Origin: Micromonospora sediminimaris | GTDB taxonomy: Bacteria; Actinomycetota; Actinomycetes; Mycobacteriales; Micromonosporaceae | Direction of reading: 5' to 3' | DNA: 64,000 bases | NCBI GenBank assembly: GCA_900112325.1 | Contig: FOLJ01000004.1 | Coordinates: forward strand, 62,001 to 126,000 | In this document: positions 25,641 through 34,120 of the stretch, piece by piece | How the letters are laid out: the number at the start of each line of letters is the position of its first letter | Position numbering within the stretch: position 1 is the stretch's first letter | Notes under the pieces: generated by a model | What the model saw: only the letters and a program-made list of their open reading frames with translations | Told to the model about the DNA's origin: nothing | The model's database searches: none | Program-made: the position numbers and the translations under genes

Positions 25641-26900
25641 ATGACCACAACCGGCAAAGCGTCGAGCGCGAACTCGGCCGGTGCCGTGCCACGTCCCGGC
25701 GCGACGCGCAACCTGGTGGTCGCCACCATCGGCTTCACCGTCAACTTCTGGGCCTGGGCGCTGCTCGGCCCGCTCGGCCCGGGCGTCAAGGAGCGCCTCG
25801 GGCTCAGCTTCGCTGCCCAGTCGCTGCTGGTCGCGGTGCCGGTGATCGTCGGCTCGCTGGGCCGTGTCCCGGTCGGCGCGCTCACCGACCGGTACGGCGC
25901 GCGCATCATGTTTCCCCTGCTCAGCCTCGCCACCATCGTGCCGGTGCTGACCCTGACCGTCGTGGACAGCTACCCGGCGCTGATCGCCACGGGTTTCTTC
26001 CTCGGCCTGGGCGGTACGACCTTCGCCATCGGCGTGCCGCTGATCTCCGGCTGGTACCCACCCGCCCGAAAAGGGTTCGCGCTCGGCGTGTTCGGCATCG
26101 GCACCGGTGGTACCGCCATCGCCAATTTCACCACCGTGCGCCTTGCCGACACCTACGGCGAGAACACGCCCTTCCTGCTGGTGGCGGCCATTCTTGCTGG
26201 CTATGCCGTGCTGGCGTTCCTGCTGCTGCGCGATCCACCCGGCCGTACCGCTCCGGCCGGGTCCGCGCTCGCCCGCACCGCCGAGGTCAGCCGGCTGACC
26301 GTCACCTGGCAGCTGTGCTTCCTGTACGCGGTCGGCTTCGGCGGGTTCGTCGCCTTCAGCGTCTACCTGCCCGCGTACCTGCGCACCGCCTACGAGTTGA
26401 GCGCCAACGACGCGGCGCTGCGAACCGCCGGCTTCGTCGTCCTGGCCGTGGCCGCCCGCCCAGTCGGCGGCTGGCTTTCCGACCGTCTCCACCCGGTGCC
26501 GGTACTCGTATGGTGCTTCGGCGGCACGGCCGTGTTCGCCATCGTTCAGGCGTTCCAGCCGCCCCTGATGCCGGTCGCCACGATCGCTCTCCTCGCCATG
26601 GCGGCTCTGTTGGGTGCCGCCAGCGGTGCCGTCTTCGCCCTCGTCGGCAGGGTCGCCCCGGCCGACAAGGTCGGCACGGTGACCGGCGTGGTCGGGGCGG
26701 CGGGCGGCCTGGGCGGGTTCGTCCCGCCGCTGATCATGGGCTGGGTGTACGGCATCGAAGGCTCGTACACCATCGGTTTGATGCTGCTGTCCGACGTCGC
26801 CCTCGCCGCCGCCGTCTACACCGCCGTCAAGATGAGCCGGGTCGACAAGAAATCAAACCTCGTAGCGGACACAGCGCCCCGCCGGAGCCTCCAAGCCTGA
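25641..26900 (+). CDS. narK: Nitrate/nitrite MFS transporter NarK
   Basis: 419 residues with twelve predicted helices. NarK/NasA-type signatures are visible: TVNFWAWALLGPLGPGVKERLGLS in helix 1, GRVPVGALTDRYGARIMFP in the loop after helix 3 and the Gly-rich nitrate signatures FFLGLGGTTFAIGVPLISGWYPP and GAASGAVFALVGRVAP. It imports nitrate and/or exports nitrite. ATG at 25641 follows a GAGG-type site (25631-25635). Likely read through from narGHJI. Confidence 0.93.
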   Translation: MTTTGKASSANSAGAVPRPGATRNLVVATIGFTVNFWAWALLGPLGPGVKERLGLSFAAQSLLVAVPVIVGSLGRVPVGALTDRYGARIMFPLLSLATIVPVLTLTVVDSYPALIATGFFLGLGGTTFAIGVPLISGWYPPARKGFALGVFGIGTGGTAIANFTTVRLADTYGENTPFLLVAAILAGYAVLAFLLLRDPPGRTAPAGSALARTAEVSRLTVTWQLCFLYAVGFGGFVAFSVYLPAYLRTAYELSANDAALRTAGFVVLAVAARPVGGWLSDRLHPVPVLVWCFGGTAVFAIVQAFQPPLMPVATIALLAMAALLGAASGAVFALVGRVAPADKVGTVTGVVGAAGGLGGFVPPLIMGWVYGIEGSYTIGLMLLSDVALAAAVYTAVKMSRVDKKSNLVADTAPRRSLQA

Positions 26901-26934
26901 TCTGATGACAGATATCGACCAGCAGAGGGAGATC

Positions 26935-27267
26935 ATGCAGAAGTCGTCGCTGACCGACCTGACCGACCAGCTGCTGACCGCGGCGCGGGGCGCGTCCAGC
27001 GGGCGTAGCGCCCAGACCGTGCACGGCGGCCACACCAAGACATTGCGGCAAACCGTCATCGCCCTCGTCGCCGGTCAACGGCTGGACGAACACGAGAACC
27101 CGGGAGAGGCGACCGTGCACGTGCTGCACGGCCTCGTCCGACTCGCCACCGACACGGCCAGCTGCGACGGCACCGGCGGCGACCTGTTGCTGGTCCCCGA
27201 CGCCCGGCACAGTCTCGAGGCGCTGCAGGACTCCGTGGTGCTGCTGACCGTCGCCAAGAAAATGTGA
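26935..27267 (+). CDS. Small cupin protein at the end of the nar operon
   Basis: 110 residues with a single cupin barrel (TLRQTVIALVAGQRLDEHENPGEATVHVLHGLVRL.. GDLLLVPDARHSLEAL). Metal-type residues His, Glu and His are present (DEHENP, HVLHG, ARHSLEAL). Role unknown; small cupins close to nar genes may bind metal or sense a ligand. ATG at 26935 has a GAGGGA site (26925-26930); an ATG at 26905 without a good site would add 10 residues. It starts 34 bases after narK, so probably the last operon gene. Confidence 0.8.
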   Translation: MQKSSLTDLTDQLLTAARGASSGRSAQTVHGGHTKTLRQTVIALVAGQRLDEHENPGEATVHVLHGLVRLATDTASCDGTGGDLLLVPDARHSLEALQDSVVLLTVAKKM

Positions 27268-27290
27268 CACGGCGCGGGGGCGGATCCGTG

Positions 27291-27309
27291 CCATGCGCTG
27301 ACGGCATGG
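27291..27309 (+). terminator. Short hairpin after the nar operon
   Basis: CCATGC (27291-27296) and GCATGG (27304-27309) form a 6-bp stem with a 7-base loop, 24 bases past the cupin stop. Weak, but the only stem in the gap. Confidence 0.35.
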
Positions 27310-27365
27310 ATTACCCAACCAAGTTGCAGTGGTGCTCATAGCTGGGCCCGTACAGACTCACTTCC

Positions 27366-27821
27366 GTGGACAGCGTCCGAAGAGGTGATCAGGTGCGGGT
27401 GGCGAAGGCTGACCAGGCGATGGCCTGGAATGGTCCGGAGGGGGCCCACTGGGCCGAGCACCATGATCGGCGGGAGGACCTCGACGATGCGTTGCTCGAC
27501 CGCCTGTTCCGGTTGGCCGACATCGGCCCCACCGACGTGGTGCTCGACATCGGGTGCGGCACGGGGCGCACCACCCGGAGAGCGGCACGACAATGTGCCC
27601 GGGGTCGGGCGGCCGGAGTCGACCGGTCCGCGCCGATGCTCGACCGGGCCCGGGCCGAAGCGGTCCGGGAGGGGCTGACGAACGCCCGGTTCCACCAGGG
27701 CGATGCGCCGGTGTACCCATTCCCCCGCGGCCGGCACGACGTGGTGATCAGCAGGTACGACCTCGGGGCCGGTGTCCGCCTCAGCGGTAGGCACTGGGTC
27801 GTCACGGCGAGGTGGCAATGA
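27366..27821 (+). pseudogene. Truncated class I methyltransferase
   Basis: 151 codons that begin as a SAM-dependent methyltransferase (AMAWNGPEGAHWAEHHD.., motif I VVLDIGCGTGRTT, DRSAPMLDRARAEA, PFPRGRHDVVISRYDLG). After the motif IV region (about residue 130) the sequence loses the family and stops at 27821; the usual C-terminal 100-130 residues are missing. The stop overlaps the next gene's ATG as ATGA, so the broken end now lies flush with that gene. A GTG at 27393 with GAGG before it is an alternative start. Without its C-terminal half it is probably inactive. Confidence 0.7.
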
Positions 27822-28918
27822 CCGGCCACGGGGTGGCCGTCGTGATCGGCGGTTACGGCGCAGTGGGTCGGGTGGTGGCCACCATACTGGCCCGAGATCC
27901 GGCGAACGAGGTAGTCGTCGCTGGTCGTGATCTCGCCCGCGCCGAGGCCCTGGCCCGGACCGGCCCGGGCGGGCTGACCCCGCGCCGGTTCGACCTCGAC
28001 GACCCGCGGGGTCTCGACGGGGTGTTGGCCGACGCCGCCGTGGTGGTCATGTGTGTGGAGCATCGCAACGAGGCGGTGGCGCGCGCATGCCTGGACCGTG
28101 GCATTGCCGTCGTCGACATCAGCGCGTCAGCCGACGTGCTGGCCAGCATCGAACGGCTCGATGCCACCGCGAAGCGGACCGGGACGGCCGCCGTGCTCAG
28201 CGTCGGGCTGGCACCCGGGCTGACAAACGTGCTGGCGCGACGCTGCACCGAACGCCTGCCGTCCGCGACCTCCGTCGACGTGACGATCCTGCTGGGTACG
28301 GCGGGTGACCACGGGCCCGACTCGGTCCGCTGGACGGTGGCGGGACTGACGGCTCCGCCCGACCGGACTCGACGGCCGGGACGGGCCCGGGTGGACCTGC
28401 CCGGGTTCGGTGTACGCACCGCGTACCCGTTTCCCTTCTCGGATCAGTACACGTTGACCCGCACGCTCGGCGTCCCGGTGACCACTCGTCTCTGTTTCGA
28501 CTCCGGTGCGGTGACGGCGGCGTTGTTCGGGCTGCGTGGGGTCGGTGCCTTCCGGCTGGCGGATCGGCTGGGCGGGGCTCGCCTGCTGACCGGTGCGTCG
28601 AGCCGACTGCGGCTCGGCGGGGACCGGTTCGTGGTGCACGCTTCGGCCACCGACAGGGGCGGGAGGCAGGTGTGGTCGGCGGTGACGGGCCGTCAGGAGG
28701 GTCATGCGACAGGCGTGGTGGCAGCGGAGATCGCCATCGGCCTGATGGGTCGCCGCTATCCGCCCGGGGTGCATCACATCGACCAGATCGTCGACGCGGG
28801 TGAGTTCCTGAAGACGATGCAGCGGCACGACCTGGCGGTGCACGAGCACCCGCTGCCGTTCCCGGCCGAGCCGTCGGCAGGCCGGTTGCCAGTTGTTCCC
28901 GAGGGAGGTGAGAAGTGA
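27818..28918 (+). CDS. Saccharopine dehydrogenase-like NAD(P)-binding oxidoreductase
   Basis: 366 residues. The N-terminal Rossmann domain has VVIGGYGAVGRVVATIL and GRDLARAEALA, followed by AAVVVMCVEHRNEAVARACLDRG and VDISASADVL, typical of the saccharopine dehydrogenase/trans-acting enoyl reductase family. The C-terminal half is the family's substrate-binding domain. The reaction is unknown. ATG at 27818 has a GAGG site 5 bases upstream, inside the end of the truncated methyltransferase. The stop overlaps the next gene's start. Confidence 0.87.
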   Translation: MTGHGVAVVIGGYGAVGRVVATILARDPANEVVVAGRDLARAEALARTGPGGLTPRRFDLDDPRGLDGVLADAAVVVMCVEHRNEAVARACLDRGIAVVDISASADVLASIERLDATAKRTGTAAVLSVGLAPGLTNVLARRCTERLPSATSVDVTILLGTAGDHGPDSVRWTVAGLTAPPDRTRRPGRARVDLPGFGVRTAYPFPFSDQYTLTRTLGVPVTTRLCFDSGAVTAALFGLRGVGAFRLADRLGGARLLTGASSRLRLGGDRFVVHASATDRGGRQVWSAVTGRQEGHATGVVAAEIAIGLMGRRYPPGVHHIDQIVDAGEFLKTMQRHDLAVHEHPLPFPAEPSAGRLPVVPEGGEK

Positions 28919-29406
28919 TGCAACGAATGCCAGCCGGTCGGCTCCGAGCCGCCATCACCTGGACCACCGTGCTCTTTCTCGTGACGTTCGTCCACCACGT
29001 GTACGGGGGTCTCCGGTTCGACAGCCCACAGCGGACCATCCTGGCCGGGGTGTTCAGCGCCGTCTTCGCCGTCACGTATCTGGCATATCGGCTCGGATCG
29101 ACGATGCGGTGGGCTCGCGCGATCTTCTGGTCCCTGGTCTACGCCTTCTGGGTGGCGGCGGTCGGCCTTTTCGAGGGTGGGTTCAATCACGCCCTGTTCG
29201 TCGTGCTGCGGCTGCTGGACGCTCAGACCCTCATCAACGACCTCTATCCCGTTGACGGCGATGCGCGCATCTCGGACGACGTGTTGTTCCAGGGCACCGG
29301 GGTGCTGACCCTGGTCACCGCGGTGGTGCTGGCGGTGGCGCCCGCCTGGTCCCGGAAGCCGCCGACTGCCGTCACGCCTCGACGGGCTGCCGGCAGATTG
29401 CCGTGA
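28915..29406 (+). CDS. Small integral membrane protein
   Basis: 163 residues with four predicted membrane helices (AAITWTTVLFLVTFVHHVYGG, TILAGVFSAVFAVTYLAY, AIFWSLVYAFWVAAVGLFEGG, VLTLVTAVVLAVAPAW). I do not recognise a named family. A GGAGG site at 28904-28908 serves the GTG at 28915 or the ATG at 28918, both in frame. Coupled to the oxidoreductase gene upstream; the last 35 bases overlap the convergent LysR gene. Confidence 0.75.
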   Translation: MMQRMPAGRLRAAITWTTVLFLVTFVHHVYGGLRFDSPQRTILAGVFSAVFAVTYLAYRLGSTMRWARAIFWSLVYAFWVAAVGLFEGGFNHALFVVLRLLDAQTLINDLYPVDGDARISDDVLFQGTGVLTLVTAVVLAVAPAWSRKPPTAVTPRRAAGRLP

Positions 29407-30325
29407 GGATCTCGATCATCGCGGTCGCCGCCGGCGACCGGAACGGCGGGGCGGCCGCTGCGGCATACAACCGGCGGGTCGGCAGGACCGGAACGGTGGG
29501 GCGCAGGACGATGTCCGGCCGTAGCGCGGCCTGGGTCAGCGTCGGCACGAGCATGACACCGGCCCGCGCGGCGACCAGGGCCTGCTTGCCGTTCCAGTCG
29601 TCGCAGAAGAAGGCGATCTGCGGGGGACCGCCCAACGCCTCGGCGATCGGCGGGATCGGACCGAGGCAGTCCGGATAGGCGCCCTCGATCCACCGCTCGT
29701 CCTTCAGTTTCCGCAACGGCACTCGATTGCGCTGCGCCAACGGATGATCGGCCGGCAGGGCGACGTGTAGCCGTTCGTCGCAGAGCGGCACCAGGTCGAG
29801 ACCGTCCAGCGCTTCGTCGGTGACTCGCGACGCGGACGGGTCGTACTTCGCGCTGGCCGGGTCGACGAACAACTGCCACGAGGTCAGCAGGGCCACGTCG
29901 ATCCGGCCGTCCCTGATGGCCGCCAGCGGCCCCGCCTCGTCCGGTCGGACAAGGTTCACCGCGACGCCCGGATGGGACTCGGCGAAGCACCGAATGGCTT
30001 CCGGAGTCAGCCGGGCGTTGGCGCTCGGGAAGGCCGACACGTTGAGCTGCCCGCCGGTCAGGCTGGTGAAGGCGCGCAACCGGGCTTCCAGGGCGTCGGT
30101 CCGCACCAGGATGTCGCGGGCCAGCTCGACGGCGGTCTGCCCGGCCTGGGTGAGCCGTACGCCGCGCGGAAGCCGACGGAACAACGGCACGCCGACGCGC
30201 CGTTCCAATCCGCTGATCTGCCGGGATACGGCTGGTTGTGTCATGGACAGCGCCTCGGCCGCGGCGGAGAACGAACCCCGGCTGGCGACCTCCAGGAGCA
30301 CCCGCAAGGTCCAGGGGTCAATCAT
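29372..30325 (-). CDS. LysR-family transcriptional regulator
   Basis: 317 residues. The N-terminal winged helix is canonical (LRVLLEVASRGSFSAAAEALSMTQPAVSRQISGLERRVGVPLFRR), followed by the periplasmic-binding-protein-like effector domain (GQLNVSAFPSANARLTPEAIRCFAESHPGV). LysR proteins usually control a divergent gene; here the divergent genes are the ThuA/Gfo pair beginning 232 bases away. The effector is unknown. Confidence 0.94.
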   Translation of the reverse strand: MIDPWTLRVLLEVASRGSFSAAAEALSMTQPAVSRQISGLERRVGVPLFRRLPRGVRLTQAGQTAVELARDILVRTDALEARLRAFTSLTGGQLNVSAFPSANARLTPEAIRCFAESHPGVAVNLVRPDEAGPLAAIRDGRIDVALLTSWQLFVDPASAKYDPSASRVTDEALDGLDLVPLCDERLHVALPADHPLAQRNRVPLRKLKDERWIEGAYPDCLGPIPPIAEALGGPPQIAFFCDDWNGKQALVAARAGVMLVPTLTQAALRPDIVLRPTVPVLPTRRLYAAAAAPPFRSPAATAMIEILTAICRQPVEA

Positions 30326-30556
30326 GCATGCAGCTTATATCCGTGGTTTCCGCCGAGACCGTACGCTGTGCGTTGTCAGCGACCGGAACTGGCGACCGGA
30401 GGCCCCGCACCGACCATTACTCCTGCGCATGGCAGGCGGGCCCGGCGCCTCGGGTGAGGGGCTGAGCCAGGGGGACGTCCCGGGTACGGTTAGGCCCTGT
30501 GTCGAGTCCCTGGCCGACGCACGGCGGGCCCAGGCGGGACCGGGGGAGGAGTGGGT

Positions 30557-31267
30557 GTGACGCAGCGGAGAGCCCTTGTGGTCCGAGGCGGGTGGGAGGG
30601 CCACCGGCCGGTCGAGGCGACAGAGTTGTTCATCCCGTTCCTCGAACGCAGCGGATACGCGGTACGGGTGGAGGGGTCGACGGAGGTCTACACCGACGCC
30701 GCCGAACTGGCCGACACCGACCTCATCGTGCAGTGCATGACGATGTCGCAGATCACCGCGGAGCAGGTGGCGGGTCTGGCTGCGGCGGTCGTCGCCGGTA
30801 CGGGTTTCACCGGCTGGCACGGTGGCATCGTCGATTCGTTCCGCGCCTCGTCGGATTACCTGCACCTGGTGGGCGGCCAGTTCGCCACCCATCCGGGCGT
30901 CCAGCCGTGCGACCGCAGCGGCGGAGAGGCAGACAACTTCCTGCCTCACTCGGTCACCATCACCGATCTCGGCCGGGAGCATCCGATCACCGCCGGGATC
31001 GAGAACTTCGACCTGGTCACCGAACAGTACTGGGTCCTGCACGACGACCTGATCGACGTCCTGGCCACCACCACCCACCCGACCCGGGAGTGGCACCCGT
31101 GGCACCGGCCGGTCACCTCACCGGCGATCTGGACCCGACACTGGGGTGCCGGGCGGATCGTGGTGACGACTCCGGGGCACAGCCTCGACGTGCTGGAGCA
31201 TCCGAGTGTCCGTACCGTCATCGAGAGGGGAATGGTGTGGGCGACCCGCACGGCGTCGGCGTCGTAG
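30557..31267 (+). CDS. ThuA-like domain protein
   Basis: 236 residues of the ThuA (trehalose utilisation) fold, related to class I glutamine amidotransferases: ALVVRGGWEGHRPVEATELFIPFLERSGYAVRVEGS, TGWHGGIVDSF, GGQFATHPG and TREWHPWHRPVTSPAIWTRHWGAGRIVVTTPGH. Usually found with sugar oxidoreductases; believed to act in disaccharide metabolism. A strong GGAGGA site (30545-30550) directly abuts the GTG at 30551, so the GTG at 30557 is the better start. Overlaps the next gene by 31 bases. Confidence 0.88.
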   Translation: MTQRRALVVRGGWEGHRPVEATELFIPFLERSGYAVRVEGSTEVYTDAAELADTDLIVQCMTMSQITAEQVAGLAAAVVAGTGFTGWHGGIVDSFRASSDYLHLVGGQFATHPGVQPCDRSGGEADNFLPHSVTITDLGREHPITAGIENFDLVTEQYWVLHDDLIDVLATTTHPTREWHPWHRPVTSPAIWTRHWGAGRIVVTTPGHSLDVLEHPSVRTVIERGMVWATRTASAS

Positions 31268-32355
31268 GTCTCGGGTTCATCTCCCGCGCGTACCTGAACA
31301 CGCTGGCCGACCATCCGACCGTGCGCGTCGTCGCGGTGGCCGACCTGGACCCGGCCCGGGCCGACGCGGCCGCCGCCACGATTCCCGGCGCCGAGGCGGT
31401 CAGTGTCGAGCGACTGCTCCACCACCCCGACGTGGAAACGGTGCTCAACCTGACCATCCCGGCGGCGCACGCCGAGATCTCGAACGCGGCGATCGACGCC
31501 GGCCGGCACGTCTACGTCGAGAAGCCGCTCACCGTCACGCTCCCGGAGGGCCGGTCGCTCATGAACCGGGCGGCGTCGGCCGGCGTCCGCGTCGGATGCG
31601 CGCCGGACACCGTTCTGGGCACCGGTACGCAGACCGCCCGCGCGGCGATCGACGGTGGGCTGATCGGCCGCCCGTTCTCCGCATCGGCCGTCATGGTCAC
31701 TCCGGGACACGAGCGCTGGCACCCCAACCCCGACTTCTACTACGCCCCGGGCGGCGGCCCACTCATGGACATGGGGCCGTACTACATCTCCGCGCTGGTC
31801 CACCTGCTCGGGCCGGTCCGGGCGGTGATCGGAGCGGCCAGCCGCCTGCGTGACAGCCGGGTCATCGGCTCGGGCCCCCGGCTCGGGCAGCGGATCCCGG
31901 TCGAGGTGCCGACCCACGTGAGCGGTGTGCTGGAACACGAGAGTGGTGCCCTGAGCACGCTCACGACCACCTTCGACGGTGTCGCGACGACGGCCGTGCC
32001 GATCGAGGTGCAGGGGGAGGAGGGCACCCTCGCCGTACCCGATCCGAACAACTTCGACGGCGAGGTCCGCCACCTCGCGCTCGACGGCCCTGAATGGCGC
32101 ACAGTCGAACCGCGGGCCGGGTACGTCGCCGCCGCCCGGGGGGTCGGCCTGATCGACCTGGTCCGGGCCGACGATACGCGTCCGCCACGGGCCAGCGGCG
32201 AGGTCGGGCTGCACGTACTCGACATCATGACCAGCCTGCTCCGGTCGGCCGCGGAGGGCCGGCGGATCGAGCTGACCACGGCGGTCCAACGCCCCGCACC
32301 CGTCCCGCTCACCCCGGTCGAGGACTGGCTCTCCGCTGTCGTATCCGAAGGCTGA
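31237..32355 (+). CDS. Gfo/Idh/MocA-family oxidoreductase
   Basis: 372 residues. N-terminal Rossmann fold with GVVGLGFISRAYLNTLADHP and the conserved EKPLTVTLPEGR (catalytic Lys region), then the C-terminal beta-sheet domain with HPNPDFYYAPGGGPLMDMGPYYISALVHLLG. Acts on a sugar or inositol derivative with NAD(P). GTG at 31237 follows AGGGG (31226-31230) and lies inside the end of the ThuA gene, so the two form one unit for sugar oxidation. Confidence 0.92.
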   Translation: MGDPHGVGVVGLGFISRAYLNTLADHPTVRVVAVADLDPARADAAAATIPGAEAVSVERLLHHPDVETVLNLTIPAAHAEISNAAIDAGRHVYVEKPLTVTLPEGRSLMNRAASAGVRVGCAPDTVLGTGTQTARAAIDGGLIGRPFSASAVMVTPGHERWHPNPDFYYAPGGGPLMDMGPYYISALVHLLGPVRAVIGAASRLRDSRVIGSGPRLGQRIPVEVPTHVSGVLEHESGALSTLTTTFDGVATTAVPIEVQGEEGTLAVPDPNNFDGEVRHLALDGPEWRTVEPRAGYVAAARGVGLIDLVRADDTRPPRASGEVGLHVLDIMTSLLRSAAEGRRIELTTAVQRPAPVPLTPVEDWLSAVVSEG

Positions 32356-32393
32356 GCAAATCCTCGGCACGCGGATCGCCGTCTTCGCTGGGC

Positions 32394-32565
32394 TCAGGCG
32401 GCCCCGCCGTTGGCGTAGACGATCTGGCCGTTGACCCAGCGCCCGGGACCGGCCAGGAAGGACATCACCTCCTCGGCGTCCTCGGGTGCCGAGGCGCGCT
32501 CACTGGGGTTCATGCGCGCCATGCGCTGCACGGTCTCCTCGCCCTGCAGGAGCAGCGTCGTTACT
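32394..32565 (-). pseudogene. C-terminal remnant of a short-chain dehydrogenase
   Basis: On the minus strand the frame ending in TGA at 32394 encodes a perfect SDR C-terminus: EETVQRMARMNPSERASAPE, then EVMSFLAGPGRWVNGQIVYA and NGGAA. Homology stops at about 32565, with no Rossmann fold or active site upstream. It is a decayed fragment of about 57 codons in the 469-base gap between the Gfo and PadR genes. The rest of that gap (32566-32796) shows nothing I recognise. Confidence 0.65.
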
Positions 32566-32796
32566 CTGCGTGCTGATTGGCGCTCTGTGCTCGTGATGTG
32601 GCGGATCGACGCGGCGTCGTCACGGTGGTCGCCGAATCGGGATCAGCCTGGCCCGGGCAACTGCTCCGTCGCGTCGGTAGAAGTCCCTGATGTTCTCGGC
32701 CGGTCGGCGCGGAGTCTCGGCGTACACCTGCGAGTGCAGAGGTAGAACAGCCGCTCAGGTTGGTAGCGGCTGGGTCCGTACGCCCGCCGCGCGGAT

Positions 32797-32825
32797 TTGA
32801 CAACCCTATAGCTAACGGCTATCTA
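32797..32825 (+). promoter_or_regulatory. Promoter and operator of the PadR-ABC operon
   Basis: TTGACA (32797-32802) and TATCTA (32820-32825) are 17 bases apart. Between them lies the inverted repeat ATAGC-TAACG-GCTAT (32808-32812/32818-32822), a common form of PadR operator. The -10 box overlaps the first ATG of the PadR frame. Confidence 0.6.
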
Positions 32826-33397
32826 TGAGCGGTCCGGAACGAAGGGATGTGCCTGGGGTGCAGGACGTGGTGCTGGCCATGCTGGCAAAGGAGCCAGCGC
32901 ACGGGTACGAACTGCGCGGCCGGATGCGTGACGCACTCGGCCCGCTGGGCGACGCGATGAACGCTGGGCAGGTCTACGTGACGCTGGCCCGGCTGGGCAA
33001 GGCCGGACTGGTGACCTCGGAGCGGGCCGACGGCCTGCCGGACCGGCCCGACCGCCGGGTCTACGCGCTGACCCCGGCCGGACAGCAACGGGTCGCCGGT
33101 TGGCTGGCCGAGGTGAGCTGGCCGAAGCCGGACCTTACGGAGTTCCATTTGAAGCTGGTGACCGCCGCGGCTGGCCGGCTGGCCGATCCCGTGGCACTTG
33201 TCGACGCACAGCGGCGCGAGGTACTGCGCCGGCTGCGCGATACGCAGCTCGCCGCATTGGACAGGTCGGTGGATCCGGTCGCCGGGGTGCTGCTGGAGGG
33301 TGTGGTGCTACGGCTGCGGGCCGACCTGGAGTGGCTCGAGGCATGCGAGCGAATGTGGACCGATCGTGATCGGACGGCGCGGGAGGCGGAGGCGTGA
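32825..33397 (+). CDS. PadR-family regulator
   Basis: About 190 residues or slightly fewer. N-terminal PadR winged helix (VVLAMLAKEPAHGYELRGRMRDALGPLGDAMNAGQVYVTLARLGKAGLV ... RRVYALTPAGQQRV in pieces) and a C-terminal helical dimerisation part. PadR repressors commonly control the ABC exporter genes that follow and respond to its substrate. The first ATG (32825) coincides with the -10 box, so translation more likely begins at a GTG at 32849 or 32858. Overlaps the ABC gene as GTGA. Confidence 0.9.
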   Translation: MSGPERRDVPGVQDVVLAMLAKEPAHGYELRGRMRDALGPLGDAMNAGQVYVTLARLGKAGLVTSERADGLPDRPDRRVYALTPAGQQRVAGWLAEVSWPKPDLTEFHLKLVTAAAGRLADPVALVDAQRREVLRRLRDTQLAALDRSVDPVAGVLLEGVVLRLRADLEWLEACERMWTDRDRTAREAEA

Positions 33398-34119
33398 CCG
33401 GTTCGATGGCGTTGCGGGCACGTGGGCTGACGAAACGGTACGGCTCGAACAACACACTCGTACGGGCGGTCGACGAGGTCGACCTGGACGTGCCCGCCGG
33501 GCAGACGTTGGCGGTGATGGGCCCGAGCGGCTGCGGCAAGTCCACGCTGCTGCACCTACTCGGCGGGCTGCAACGCCCGACCTGTGGGCAGGTGTGGCTG
33601 GCCGGGAACCGGATCGACACGCTGACTGAACGGGCGCTGGCCCGGCTGCGGCGGGACCGCATCGGCTTCGTCTTCCAGTCGTTCCACCTCATGGACGAGC
33701 TCACCGCGGTCGAGAACGTCGAGCTGGCGGCGCTACTGGCCGGCCGCTCACCGGGGCGGGCCCGCAGGCGGGCGATGTACCTGCTGGACCGGGTCGGGTT
33801 GGCCGACCGTGCCGCCCACCTGCCCTCGGCGCTCTCCGGCGGGCAGCGCCAGCGGGTTGCGATCGCCCGCGCCTTGAGTAACGAGCCACTGGTCGTACTC
33901 GCCGACGAACCCACCGGCAATCTGGACAGTGCGGCCACCCTGGAGGTGCTGCGGCTGTTCGAGGAGTTGCACACCGCCGGGCAGACCCTCGTGGTGGTCA
34001 CCCACGACGCCCGCATCGCCGCTGTCTCCGACCGGGTGATCTCGATGCGTGACGGGGCGTTCGCCGACGACAACCGCTTCGCCGCCCCCATCGGGAACGT
34101 CTACGGCTGGCGGCGCTGA
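33394..34119 (+). CDS. ABC transporter ATP-binding protein (MacB/LolD type)
   Basis: 241 residues with Walker A GPSGCGKSTLL, Q-loop VFQSFHLMDEL, signature LSGGQRQRVAIARAL, Walker B LVVLADEPTGNLD and the switch His in VVVTHDARIAA. This is the ATPase class paired with FtsX-like permeases. GTG start is coupled to the PadR stop; the permease begins 1 base after its stop. Likely substrate: a lipid or antimicrobial peptide, unknown. Confidence 0.95.
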   Translation: MTGSMALRARGLTKRYGSNNTLVRAVDEVDLDVPAGQTLAVMGPSGCGKSTLLHLLGGLQRPTCGQVWLAGNRIDTLTERALARLRRDRIGFVFQSFHLMDELTAVENVELAALLAGRSPGRARRRAMYLLDRVGLADRAAHLPSALSGGQRQRVAIARALSNEPLVVLADEPTGNLDSAATLEVLRLFEELHTAGQTLVVVTHDARIAAVSDRVISMRDGAFADDNRFAAPIGNVYGWRR

Positions 34120-34120
34120 C

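Noticed and set aside
30326-30556. Possible LysR operator between the LysR and ThuA genes
   Set aside because: I could not find a convincing T-N11-A palindrome; short 5-bp repeats such as CGCTG...CAGCG are expected by chance.
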